Of a stretch of DNA of 64,000 nucleotides, positions 11,269-22,391 are shown piece by piece. This DNA is from Zingiber officinale (lineage: Eukaryota; Streptophyta; Magnoliopsida; Zingiberales; Zingiberaceae). Each line of letters begins with the position of its first letter. The stretch's first letter is position 1. The notes beneath the pieces were generated by a model. That model did no database searches. It had not been told where the DNA came from and worked only from the letters and a program-made list of their open reading frames with translations. The stretch spans positions 26,347,198 through 26,411,197 of the forward strand of contig NC_056003.1 in the NCBI RefSeq assembly GCF_018446385.1, written 5' to 3'. Both the position numbers and the translations under genes were made by a program.

Positions 11269-12690
11269 TGTTGGTGCAATTAGCTTCCAAGGTTTTGATG
11301 TTTGACAATGTACCTAAATCTAGTCAGTTTGAGCAAGGGTTGATCCAAACAAGACTTGATATTTGGAAGAGAGAAATCTAGTTAGGACTAGAGGTTAAGC
11401 AAGGGGAAGCCTGGGTAAGTGAAGTCAGACAATAGAAGCTCTAGTGAGTGAAGTTAGGTGATGGAAGTCCTAGTAAATGAAGATAGACAGTGAAAGTCCT
11501 AATGAGTAAACGTAGACCCTAGTAAGTAAAGCAAAGTGGTGAAAGTCCTAGTGAGTAAAGCTAGACAGTGGAAAATCCTAGGGAAGGTAACATTAGGTAA
11601 TGAGAAGTCTAGGAGGAGTAAACTCGAAGCATGAAGTATAGTAGGTCAGGTAGACTTACAGGAGTACGACTTAATACTAAAGGATTGACCCTTAGATGAT
11701 AGACTTGGAGGAGGGACCTCCAAGTAAAAGGTAAGCTTAGTAGGTTAGATATACTTACATGAGTGCGACTTGATTCTAAGGGATTGACCTTTAAGTGGTA
11801 GACTTGGAGGAGGGACCTCTAAGCAAAAGGTAAGCCTAGTAAATTAGGTAAACTTACAGATATATGCTAGGTTGCATGTTTATATTTTGTATAGTTGTTT
11901 TGCAGGAACTTGGGGTTGGAAGCAAAACAGAGAGCAGAAAGACGCAAATGGGTGAACGGGATTTGACTCGGATAGAACTGGACCTAAACTGGTTCAGTAA
12001 ACTGAACCAGCGGTTTGGTCGACCTACTCGGTTCGGTCTTAATTATTGAGTTATGAAATGTTGACATAGAAGATAATATGGCAAAAGATCTAGTTCATCT
12101 TTATGATTCGGATGAGGATAAGGATAAGCCAGATAATATAGATAGAGATAAGACTTTATTCAGATAAGACTTCATCCAGATAAAAGTTGATCCAGATAAG
12201 GATATGATCCAACTCTATAAAAGGAGACGAAGACTCTATGTTTAAGAAATTCATTCTTTATTCTACTCTTCATCGCTGCGCTCAAAATAATGTACTATGA
12301 AGCTTTACGACTGGGGAAGCTCAAAGAAGGGTGTGTTGCGCTCATGACTTCTAGATCAAACATAATAATTTATTTGCATTTTCTGTTTACAGGTTGTGCT
12401 TATTTTTTTATATCTTATCTGTGCTTGTACTCTAATCTGTAAGACGGATTTCTTCGCCTCCAGAAAGTTCCGGAAAGGAGACCACTAGTGGATGGACGCC
12501 TCCCGTGTTTAGGCCTTGAATGTACTAACCTTGGGGTTGGGAACCAAGTAAATTCCATGTGTTCTATCTTATTATTTTATTTATATATTCTGCTGCATAC
12601 TAACTCTGATAGAACAAACATATGACAAAATGAAAAGAAAGTAATGAATCAAGATTCACCCTCCCTTCTCAACTGCACCGATCTTACAAT
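11269..12690 (+). mobile_element. Solo LTR of a SIRE-like Ty1/Copia retrotransposon
   Basis: The segment begins TGTTGGTGCAATTAGC and ends CCGATCTTACA. It is flanked by a perfect 5-bp direct repeat ATTAC (11264-11268 and 12691-12695), the target duplication. Near its 3' end is the TTCACCCTCCCTTCT stretch typical of SIRE/Maximus-like LTR ends. There is no primer-binding site or internal domain on either side, so this is a solo LTR left by recombination. It holds short tandem units of the type AAGTCCTAGTGAGTAAAG (about 11400-11600), shared in reverse orientation with the LTR at 14388-16056. No protein is encoded. Confidence 0.82.
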
Positions 12691-12695
12691 TACTC

Positions 12696-14150
12696 GCCAG
12701 CCATTACTCCTCATCAATTTCAATCCGATGAAATTAATCTCAATTAATTGACCGGTTCGACATTCGACGCATGCAGGTCATGCTCGTACACAAGTCAATA
12801 TGGCTCAGTACAATCCAAGATCTAGATCTGTACCCCTGCACACCCACAGGTAAGAGAGAGTTTCTCCCTATGCATCTGTTCACATCATCATTGCATGTGC
12901 AACAATTTAAACCAATAAGCTTGCCATGAGATTTCCAATGTGAAACTAAAAGTCTCATTCACAATGAAACTGCCTTCTTCCTTTCCATTTATTTATAACA
13001 GTACTTTCCTCGGTGTTAGGTTGTCCGAAGGAAAAGGATAGGTTAACTTAAACACATAATCAATGAGCATTTTTTTTTGGGATAATTCAGGTATGGAAAT
13101 GATGCAGGTATATAAGCAAGTCATGTGGCGAGAGGGCTTTTTGGTCTTTTCCACCTCCTCCAACATAGGGGAGGCGATCTCCCTCACTTGAGGATGCCAC
13201 CACCATCCTTCGTAGCCCCATGCTCCTCTCTGTCATTCACCATTTCTCGCATCACGTGGGTGCCCTAGATCGTCATCGCCTCGCCTCTCCTCCTTCTCCC
13301 TTACCACGCCCGATCGCCGACGTTGCCCCACAGCCCATGTAAAGGTCGACGTCGCTCCACAACCCACACAAGGACCGGCGGCGCTAGGACTCCCCATGCG
13401 AGAGTCGGCAATGCCAGGATTTGTCATGACACCGTAGCCTCCTCCTCGAAGATGCCGCTCCCTCAGGGAAGAGGAGGCAATCTCCCTCTTCCCCATGTCG
13501 TCTTCCTCGCGGACCTCTGCACTAGTGCTCCACGACAACGACGTCGCCTCCTCTCTTCTCACACCATGAACCAGATGCCATTGCCTTCTCCCTCACACTG
13601 CCTCATCTCTGTCACTGCCAAATCTCCTCCCTCTCCTCTCCTCCAAGCATCGCCTCAGCCGGCCACACATCTCTCCCCATTGGAGCCTCTAGGAACGTCG
13701 ACAACGATGATGCCGCCCTCCACACTGCCAACCATTAACCTCCCCAACGGATGCCTCACCCTCATTTATAGCCGATGAGTCCTCGTCAACAGTCGCCCCC
13801 GCACGCACTTCTCCCTCCAAGCCTATGTCTCTCTCAAGCCATCGCTCTTGAAGCATCGACAATTATGCCCTCGCGCTCATCACCTCCTGGTGCTACAATT
13901 TCCTCAGCCTCAACCTCCTCAAGCTCTGGGCTTGCCGCAACCTAACCGAGGCAGACATGATCGCCTTCGGTCGCTGCTCAGCCCCCATAAACTATCAATC
14001 GACTCCTATAGCTTAGGCGCACAGAGCATCGATGTTGTTCTCCAAGGATGCCTCCTCGAGGAGCTCTCCATCAAGCACCTCCACGACCTCCACTAACTCA
14101 CTGCCATGCATCCGCTCTGTGCCCTTTGACTTCCCTAATCGGCACCTAGC
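12696..14150. other. C-rich intergenic stretch with spurious open frames
   Basis: From about 13190 the DNA becomes pyrimidine-rich on the plus strand (CCTCCTC, CTCCCTC). Long frames are open on both strands, including 151 codons at 13323-13778 and 109 codons at 13233-13562 on the minus strand. Their products are low-complexity (Pro/Ser/His/Arg) with no recognisable domain, so I do not call a gene. It may be decayed TE-internal sequence. Confidence 0.55.
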
Positions 14151-14387
14151 TCTTGCCTCCTACCTCTAGCTCAACATCCTTGATTGCCCCCTGTTGGCCC
14201 CTAGCTCCGTGCCTCCTACTTCCGGCTCAGCATCATTGACTAGCCCCCAATTGTCTCTCACTCCATGCCTCCTACTTGCAGCTCAACACCTTGACCAGCC
14301 TTCAGTCGGCCCCTGGCTCTGTGCCTCCTACCTCTGGCACAATCCTTGATTGGCCTAGTCAGCCCCCAACTTTGTGCCTTTTACTTC
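14150..14387 (+). repeat. Minisatellite of about 55-bp units
   Basis: The core TGCCTCCTAC (last copy TGCCTTTTAC) recurs at about 14154, 14210, 14265, 14322 and 14375. Each is followed by TCTRGCTCA-like and then TTGAYTRGCCCCC-like segments. Spacing of 53-57 bp indicates about five diverged tandem copies, cut off by the LTR start at 14388. Confidence 0.8.
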
Positions 14388-16056
14388 TGTTGGGACCAAA
14401 ATGTAGCTAGAGGGGGGGGGGGTGAATAGCTCGTTGCGCTCCTCATGCTCTTCATTGCTTGTTTCTTTGTTCAATGATATGCAGCGGAAATACAAGAAAT
14501 AATACATACAACGCTAACACAAAGGATTTACTTGGTATCCACCTCAAAATGAGGTGACTAATCCAAGGATCCACACACACGAGCACTCTCCACTATGAAA
14601 ACATTTCTTTACGGTAATCACCGAAGGCGGAGAAGCCCTACAACACTCTCAATACAACAAGAAACAAAAAGAAGCAAATATAAGGGAAGCTTACACGGTT
14701 TACACAAGAAACCCTAACCCTAGCTTCTTCTTCTTGCTGTAGATCCGCCTCTTGACTTGGAAATACCTCCAAGAACCTTCAAGATCTAGCGGTGAGAACT
14801 CTGTGGAGAAGCTCTGGAATCGCTGTGAAGATCGGAGCTGAACAATGCAAGCGTTGGCGGAGAAAGAGCTCGACAACGGCTTTATTCTGCGCTAACGGTT
14901 GAATCTCAATCGATTGGATTGCTCCCAATCGATTGGGGAGGCTTTGGATAGATCGACTGATCGATCCAGAGCGACTCTGTGCTCTCTGGGAATTGCCTGG
15001 ATCGATCGACCGATCGATCCAAGGCTTATTGCGCGAAATCGCAGCTCCCAATCGATCGGCTGATCGATTGGGAGGCTTTCTGTGCGATTGGCGATTCTCC
15101 CCAATCGATCCATTGATTGATTGGGAGGTTCTCCTTCCAAAGGACTCACCCAATCGATCAACCGATAGATTGGGCATGAGCCAATTGATCCGTTGATCGA
15201 TCCAGTCCATGTGAGACTTGCCAAATCAAGTCCAAACATCCCTCAAACCAATATACGATCCTCCATGACCTATCGGTACATCATGCCTAGCTTCTGGTCA
15301 CCTTGTCCTGCTAGGACTCCCTTACCAAGTGTCCGGTCAATGCCTTTGACCCACTTGGACTTCCACCAGATGTCTAGTCAACCTTGACCCATCTGGATTT
15401 ACTCGTGCCAAGTATCCGGTCAATCCCTTTGACCTACTTGGACTTTTCTCCTCGTGCAAAATGTCCTGTCATCCTTGACCCACTTGGACTTATCAATACC
15501 AGGTGTCCAATCACCCTTGATCCACCTGGATTTCCCTTGCCTGATTTCACTCACTAGGACTTCCCTTCTGCCTAGCTTCACTCACTAGGATTTTCCATCT
15601 GCCTAGCTTCACTCACCATGACTTTTCTTTCTGCCTGGCTTCACTCACCAAGACTTTCCACCTGCCTAGCTTCACTCACTAGGACTTTCCACAACTGCCT
15701 GTCTTCACTCACCAGGACTTCCCTTCTGCCTAGCTTCACTCACTAGGACTTTCCACAACTGTCTGACTTCACTCACCAGGACTTTTCACCTGGCTTCACA
15801 TACCAGGATTTTCCAGTCAAGTATCCGGTCAATCCCTTTACCTACTTGACTCTCCTTCACAATCTTACCACATGAACAATCGCACCTGCAATTTCCATGT
15901 CTTGTTTCCATGTATTGTCAAACATCGAAACTCAAACATCAAGACTCGAGCTTGACCCAATTCAAGCCTAGTCAACTATTTGGACATCTGGCTCAGCGCC
16001 TTGGTCATCCCTATTTGGACACCCTGATGTACACCCCACTCCTTAGTGCTCTAACA
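14388..16056 (-). mobile_element. SIRE-like Copia LTR in minus orientation (solo or truncated)
   Basis: Read on the minus strand the segment starts TGTTAGAGCACTAAGG (near 16056) and ends TTCACCCCCCCCCTCTAGC...GGTCCCAACA (near 14388). The C-rich run before the end is a hallmark of SIRE-like LTR 3' ends. It shares GATGTTTGACAATA and tandem CTAGTGAGTGAAGCTAGGC units with the LTR at 11269-12690. No PBS complement adjoins 14388. Flanking pentamers (ACTTC, AATCC) do not form a convincing target duplication, so the right boundary is tentative. An internal stretch of ATCGAT palindromes is listed separately. Confidence 0.65.
14893..15210. repeat. Array of ATCGAT-centred palindromes within the LTR
   Basis: More than a dozen CCAATCGATTGG-, GATCGATC- and ATTGATCGAT-type motifs are crowded into about 320 bp, both as inverted and direct repeats, with spacers such as GGGAGGCTTT. 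Because the motif is its own complement, frames on both strands are open and read as Asp/Arg/Ser/Ile-rich (DRSIDRLG-like) peptides. These are not genes. Confidence 0.85.
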
Positions 16057-17283
16057 AATCCCACTCATGTGGGCTAAGGTACACATACTTTTACATACGA
16101 CTACATACATGCATTTACTATAGTTCATATTCTTCATCTCCCCTGTCGGTGATTGACAGGACACCCCACCTCCATTCTAACCCTCTCCTACCCTCTTATA
16201 CTCCCCAAGGGCTTTCCAGATAATTCGGCTCTCTTTGTAGTGCACGATGACTCCCTTCTACAGCTCCGCATGCATCTCCGATGGGCCCACCTCCCTCCAG
16301 CTCATAGTGACTCCATCAACATAGAGGATAATTTGGCCTTATCTTCCTCTAGATCATGATGACTTCATCAACATCAGCAACACCTCACTAGTTTCCCTCA
16401 CGGATAGAGGTCCTTTCTTTATCTTCCCCAATGATCTTTGAGGAGAAATGCATGTTGGTAGGTTCGTTGATTGGTGAATTAACCATCCACAATATTTTGG
16501 CTGGAACAGCAGGCTTTAGGTCGGACTACTCCTGGAGGTGGGCGGCATTCTCTTTGGTTCGCCCACTAAGTAAATCCAGAAGTGCAAGCGACTCTAACAT
16601 GGAAGCCCAACATCATCAATAGTTCGAACACCGCGAACATATGATATATATGTCCTGCTAGAGAATCGAACCTTTATTGCATCGTTAATTGTCCTATTAC
16701 TTATCACTGTGTTGTGCCCGGATGCCTAAATCAATCAACTCTTTGATTGATACATTTATGTTATATTGAATTAATTTCCATGGATGTAGTTGAGTTGGTA
16801 CTCGAGTGATATATTTGTGCCTCTATAGGGATTTTCAGTTGGCTAGAGGGTGACAGATAGCCTATGATAGTACGTGTAAATTCCCGACGGACGCATGTTT
16901 CCTAAAAAAAAAATCTCTCTCACCCCTTAATCGCTTGGCGATCATTTATAAACTGACCCCATGATTTATTTTCCATTATATAACTTAGGGATAGACTATG
17001 AATAATGTTTGGGATGATCATAATCATCTTTACTACAATCGAGTGGTATATTTGCATCACAAGTTATATTGAATTAATGGTGTTGTTAAGATGACAATGT
17101 TATAACATCTAGTTTGATGATATTATTTGAAGAGTGTTTGGTATTGTTAACGTAACGATGTTATAACATTTATTGTGATTATGTTATTTGAAGAGTCGTC
17201 TAAAATAATAGTCGACAATAATAATCGACTTTCGTGATATAGTCAATGACGTTTAATAAACGTTGTTAGTTATTTTTGCTAAG
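16057..17283. other. Intergenic, no supported gene
   Basis: Only short frames with no recognisable domain are present. Around 17080-17190 a near-duplicated phrase (GATGTTATAACAT, TTATTTGAAGAGT) occurs twice about 70 bp apart, indicating a small local tandem duplication. Confidence 0.5.
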
Positions 17284-17292
17284 GCTTTATAT

Positions 17293-17464
17293 CAGACGCG
17301 ATCCTCTGGTCCCATCTGCTCTGGTTTGCTCCTGGACCAGGGGCAGTGATTGAAGGAATTGAATGGTCCCCAGCTGTTTAGCAGATGAGGACCATTAAAT
17401 CTCTCCAATCACTGTAGTGGAGCAAGGTCTGGTCCGCTAAATGTGGACCAGAGGATCCCTGCTC
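17293..17464. mobile_element. Mutator-like MITE (172 bp)
   Basis: A perfect 9-bp direct repeat GCTTTATAT (17284-17292 and 17465-17473) flanks a 172-bp element. Its ends are inverted: CAGACGCGATCCTCTGGTCC on the left, GGACCAGAGGATCCCTGCTC on the right. A 9-bp duplication is the Mutator superfamily signature. The inside is also partly self-complementary (CAGTGATTGAAGGAATTGAA against TTAAATCTCTCCAATCACTG). It has no coding capacity. A related element lies at 35517-35695. Confidence 0.85.
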
Positions 17465-17632
17465 GCTTTATATATGAAATTAATTTTTTAGGTAAAAAAT
17501 CAAAAGAGGTGTCCGTTTTATCTTTTAAGTCAAAAAGACATTTCATCCTATTATAAAATGACACAACTATCTTTCAGTACTAATTCCATTATTATTATAC
17601 TTATATTTCCCACTTAAATCTTAAACTGGTTA

Positions 17633-17885
17633 GGTGCATTGTAAGAGTTATAAAATTATAATTGTTATAATAGTTATAATAACTATGGTCTCATAATTGC
17701 TACAATTGCAACAGTTGTAGCTTATAGTTGTAGCACCTAAGGTTTCATTGCTATTATAACTACAACAGTTATAGCAGCTAAGGTTTTATAACTGCTACAA
17801 TTATAATAATTATAGCACATAAGATTTTATAACTACTATAACTATAACAGTTGTAACAGATATGATTTCATAACTGATACAACAT
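17633..17885. repeat. Degenerate tandem array of TATAACTGTTATA-like inverted units
   Basis: Repeated blocks of about 55-65 bp contain ATAACTGCTACAATT, AACAGTTGTAGC and AAGGTTTTATAAC-like motifs that are largely self-complementary. The array is AT-rich and has no coding potential. Similar scattered units continue to about 18170. Confidence 0.7.
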
Positions 17886-19062
17886 AGAAAGTAATCTTAA
17901 TAAAGAGGACTAAAATTCTTTGAAGCCTCTGAAAAGACTTTAAACGATAGTTTTTGGACCAACTGTTATGATAACGAATGTAGATCTCTGAAAGTGTTTT
18001 GATTTGATATATTATACGTCCTGTGATTCAATCCAAGTCAAAAATTATAACCTCTCAAACCTTACTTAATATTTACTGTGTAGTAATTATAAAATCGTAA
18101 CGACTATAATTGTATAATAATTTAGTTGTAGTAACTATGAAACTATAATTATTATAATACTGGTTTGATTCAGAATTTAGATGAAAAATATAAAAGATAT
18201 AATAATAGAAATATTATAGTGAAAGACAATTGGTTAATTGTATATGGATGGAGTGTGTTTTTTTTTTAATAAAATATCAAAGATGCGCTCTTTAATTTTT
18301 TTTTACCTTGATTTTTTAAGATATATTCAAATGTGATAGTATTATTAGCTATGTTCAGAGTCTGAGTTAGCAAAGATGTGCCCACGATAAAATATCTTCC
18401 AGACTGGTGTGGCTGCTATTTCCACCATTCTGGAAGGGTTGTAGGACTAAATGAAATAATAAAATTGATCATATAATAAAGGTATAAAATTTTCAGCCTT
18501 AACATTGATTGGGTAAAATTGAAAATTTATTTGAGTATATCTTTCTTTATATCTTAGTTATCTGTACTAAAAATTAATAGGCATCCATAGTTTATCTCTT
18601 ATGTATCAACCTAAGGATAGATTGACAGGTGTTGAGGTGAGTAAATCACTTTTTGTTATCACATGGGTTAAAATTGAAAATTTACAAAAAATAAAAAAAA
18701 AAATATGAGATTATGGTTGGGATTTTTGAAAGATATTGAAAAAAAATAGATTAGGTGTTATAACATATAATTAAAATAATAATTATAGAAAATCTACGAC
18801 AAATGAATTAAAAATACTTTAATGTTAAAACGGATTTTTTTGTAAAAAAAAACTGAATAAAAATAAATTTAGAACTTTGAAAATTATGGCCCAAATTGAA
18901 TACTTGAGGCCTTCATACTCTTCTTTTATTACAAATTGCCAAAATAAAAAAAAAAAATACTTGAAAACAACATCGTGTATCTTATCTATGAATCTGGCCC
19001 TTCCAAAATAACACATTTCAGATGATATTAAATTTATATTTACAATCTAAATTCTGACCATG
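17886..19062. other. AT-rich intergenic, no supported gene
   Basis: There are homopolymer runs and short frames only. The 63-codon minus frame at 18825-19016 is Phe/Lys-rich, as expected from AT-rich noncoding DNA. Confidence 0.55.
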
Positions 19063-19070
19063 TACTTAAG

Positions 19071-20225
19071 CAGAGGCGTAGCTACTTGAGGCCAAGGGGG
19101 TGCGATCGCACCCCCTGAAGTTTGGGTAAAAGAAATTCATGCAAATAAACAAATAAAAAATCCAATTATAAATTTTAAACTTTTTAATAAAAGTCCCAAT
19201 AGAAATCCCCGTGTTCTATTATCTCTCGTTTCACCTTTTTATACTCTATACCGTATTTTATTTTTCTCCCCCACATCCTTTATCCTCTCTCTCCCCATTT
19301 TTTTTCATAATTGTTCTCCTTTTAATTCCCTCCTTATTTTTTCTTCATCCCTAATTTTACTATCAAAATCCTCTGCCACATTTCACTACAGCCCACATTA
19401 TTATTGTCGCACATTATTGTTGTAAACACCTATGTAATTTTCTATCAGTGCCACCGTTATCACTCCGCCTACGTTCCACAGCAAACACCTTTTGATTGCG
19501 ATGAAGTTTTCTTATTTGATTTCTTTCAATTATGGATTTAAGTGTTGGAAAAAAATAATTTTAATTTTTCATATATTTATGTTTTTGTTTGTTAGTCAAG
19601 TATGTTATTTATTTACTATAAATTTTGTTTGTTAATTAGTTTTAAATTGTTGGAAAAAGATGGTCATTAACTTAGGTGATTATATTTCTAAAATATTATA
19701 CTAATGATAAATTATGTGAAATAACACTGTTAAGTTATTTTAAGAATATGCGAGATGAACCCACTTCAAACGGGGCATCTACCCCTCATCCACCTCTTCC
19801 TCTGTCTCCTCCACCACTTCTTAATGCTAACTCGAATGAGTATCCTAGTAATTCTAGGCTAAGAAAGAATATCTTCTGAGTATAATGTGAATGAAAGGGA
19901 GATTGTTATAATTTTTATATTATTAAGTTGTTAGTAGGATGATTATTTAAATTAAATAAATATGGCATATGTAAGAGTGTTAAATATTACGAGGAAGCGA
20001 AATAATAAAATATTCTTCGACTTTGAGTCATAGATAAGTTCTGGAGATTAACGAATCATTGTTTCAACTAGAATCAAGGGCTAAAATCAAAAGTTTTTAA
20101 TTTAAATCCATTTTAGCTCCTTAAATTTGAAATTTGGATTTTTGAATGGTGAAAATTAATTTACAATAATATTTGAATTTTTTAAAAATAGCCCCTCCTA
20201 GCCTAAATTCCTGGCTACGCCACTG
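19071..20225. mobile_element. Non-autonomous hAT element (1,155 bp)
   Basis: Terminal inverted repeats CAGAGGCGTAGC and GCTACGCCACTG are flanked by a perfect 8-bp direct repeat TACTTAAG (19063-19070, 20226-20233), the hAT signature. Just inside the left end lies GGGGGTGCGATCGCACCCCC, a perfect 20-bp palindrome. A short plus-strand frame (19676-19879) contains NGASTPHPPLPLSPPPLLN, reminiscent of the proline-rich start of TTF-type zinc-finger hAT transposases. The catalytic domain is absent, so the element depends on a helper. Confidence 0.87.
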
Positions 20226-20233
20226 TACTTAAG

Positions 20234-21060
20234 CTTAAAATAATGTCAATTTATAAAAAAAAAATACACAAATTCAATCTAAACTTATAAATTTCGATGA
20301 AAAAAATTTAGAACAACCTCTAATATTTATAAAATATCTATATTTTATCAAACAACATATCTAAGTTTAAAACAATATCAATTTACCATTTTAACGCTAT
20401 CCGAATTGTGTTATTTTAGAAGGGACTAGAAAAGAATTAGGAATTAAGGACCATGAGATCCAAAGTTGTGAATAAAGATAAGGCAGGATAGTATTATCTG
20501 TATGGAATGAAACCGTCTATTTAACTCCGCACGTAAGTATTATTAACGTATTAAATACTATGATTAAAAATAATGAACTCCCGGTATAAGCACCGATATG
20601 GGTGACTGTTATAATATGATATAAAGTTGATTCGTCCCTTGCGCCCTCGTCAATCCGTCCTTAGGTCAATACGGAAGAGGTAAATTATAGATGACTACTA
20701 GTCATTAGTTCATGTGGTAAGACATCGGAGGAGACATGCTCAGACAAGTCGAATTTTAATCCCGAGATCTCATGTGCCAATACCTTATGTTTTAATCATC
20801 ACACCACCTCGAAGGGACATAGGTGAATGTTATAATTGTAGTAAAATGTGGAATCCGCCACCCTAGCGGCCCTATACGGTCGGTCCCATGATCATCTATA
20901 AGGAGATAAATAAGGAAGCTGTAGTTGATTAGTGTAGGGAGAGTTTTTCCTTTGACTTTATCAAAATTTGAACCCTTATCTTATTATGATAACTTTATTT
21001 CATATTAACCAACTCAATCTTGTTATAATAAAAAAATGATTAATCAGGCTGGGTAATGTC
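20234..21060. other. Intergenic with dispersed-repeat fragments
   Basis: No gene was found. The stretch 20690-20820 (TTCATGTGGTAAGACATCGG, then AAGTCGAATTTTAATCCCGA) has the look of pol III A- and B-box-like motifs and may be a SINE remnant, but boundaries and target duplications are not clear. Confidence 0.4.
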
Positions 21061-21250
21061 ATGGGGTGATCGATCCGATCCCATGAAAATTTTCCATCGG
21101 CCACCAGGATAAATCGGAAAGTGCTCACAGCGGGTGTAACCCAGTAGTCTAACATTCTTTAATTGCGTATCTCATTTGGATCTTTTACGTATCGATATTT
21201 AGATGATAATCTAAATCTCTTAGTTCATAGTATCATAGACCCGAGGTGAA
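21061..21250 (+). repeat. Dispersed repeat upstream of the second B-box gene (copy 2)
   Basis: GATCCCATGAAAATTTTCC, GGCCACCAGGATAAATCGG and AACATTCTTTAATTGCG match 6054-6175 in order and orientation. This copy ends about 250 bp before the BBX24-like start codon, so it probably lies within the promoter region. Confidence 0.7.
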
Positions 21251-21496
21251 TGTTATAATCCTCGTTATAAAACGAGTAAATTTTTGAGATGACATATATT
21301 AAATATGAAAACTGCCGTCAGCGAGGCTGAAGTAGAGCCACAAATGGCTGAAGCTTCCACGACCACTAGCGCCGGATCAGCGTTGCAGCCAATTGGATCA
21401 CTCGTTTTAATTTCTACATCTCTCTTTTTCTCCTTCCTTCCTTGCTGCTTTCTTGTTCTGCTCCGAGGAATTTGGAGGCGGAAGGCGCCGGCGGCG

Positions 21497-22391
21497 ATGA
21501 AGATCCAGTGCGACGTGTGCGAGAAGGCGCCGGCGACGGTGATATGCTGCGCCGACGAGGCGGCGCTTTGCGGCCGCTGCGACGTGGAGGTCCATGCGGC
21601 CAACAAACTGGCCAGCAAGCACCAGAGGCTCCTGCTGGACTGCCTCGCCGCTCGGCTCCCTCGCTGCGACATCTGCCAAGTGCACTCCGAAGCTCGGATT
21701 CGATTGGTCGTCGATTGTTCGATTCCTTTTCCTTTTCTCTCGTCGTGATTTTTGATTTGGTGCAGGAGAAGGCGGCGTTCATTTTCTGCGTGGAAGACAG
21801 GGCGCTCTTCTGCCGCGACTGCGACGAGCCGATCCACGTCGCCGGAACTCTCTCCGGCGACCACCGGCGGTACCTGGCCACCGGAATCCGCGTGGCCTCG
21901 AGCAGCTCGGAGAGCAAAGACGACCTCCGGAAGATCACGAGCCCCCCTGAGCCGCCGAGCCCTCGGCCCGCCGTAGCCGTCAGGGAAGCCCCTTCGTTTC
22001 TGCACTCCTCGCCGTGGGGCGTTCACGAACTCCTTCAGCTCTCGGACTACGAGTCCGGCGACAAGGTCAGCGTGATTTTCCTTCCTCCCGCGATCGAGAA
22101 CGATTTGCTCAAAATTAAGCTTATTTCTGAACGCAGAAGGAATCTCTGGTTGGATTTGGGGAGCTGGATCCTTTTGCCGATTTTGGTTTTCTGCATGCTC
22201 AAATCTCAGGCGGCGGCGGCCGCCACGCAGCCGCTCAAGTCCCTGAGCTCCCAAACTCCGGTGCAAATTTTGCAGGGTACTGCAGGAAGAGCAAAGGCAG
22301 CAGCAGCATTGCGCTCAAAAGGCCCAGGATGGAACTAGTGTCCGATGAAGATGATGAGTTCTTCACTGTCCCTGATCTTGGGAAGGTTTAA
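21497..22391 (+). CDS. BBX24: Double B-box zinc finger protein, BBX24/BBX25 (STO/STH)-like
   Basis: There are three coding exons, 21497-21679, 21766-22065 and 22137-22391, with GT-AG introns of 86 and 71 bp. All joins are phase 0 and give 245 aa, close to the 248 aa of Arabidopsis BBX24. B-box 1 (about 1-45) reads MKIQCDVCEKAPATVICCAD, nearly identical to STO. B-box 2 (about 57-100) includes CDICQ|EKAAFIFCVEDRALFC and HRRYLATGIRVA. The middle contains an acidic WGVHELLQLSDYES segment. The C-terminus has KRPR, an acidic DEDDEFF and VPDLG; in this family a basic patch plus VP pair mediates nuclear import and COP1 binding. The family represses HY5 output, so the product is probably a nuclear negative regulator of photomorphogenesis. 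A CT-rich leader precedes the start. An in-frame ATG at 21305 would add 64 residues but lies outside family homology. A candidate AATAAA is at 22608-22613. Calling BBX24 rather than BBX25 is not certain. Confidence 0.93.

Noticed and set aside
13233-13778. Overlapping 151-codon plus and 109-codon minus frames
   Set aside because: Low-complexity, C-rich DNA keeps both strands open. Neither product has a domain, a splice context or a plausible start.
14779-15239. Four 87-143 codon frames on both strands rich in D/R/S/I
   Set aside because: They arise from the ATCGAT palindrome array in an LTR, whose self-complementarity opens all these frames together.
14383-16061. Target-site duplication around the minus-oriented LTR
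   Set aside because: ACTTC and AATCC match at only 3 of 5 positions, so the right border and insertion signature remain unproven.
20690-20820. tRNA-derived SINE
   Set aside because: A- and B-box-like phrases are present, but no poly-A/T tail, target duplication or second copy could be defined.
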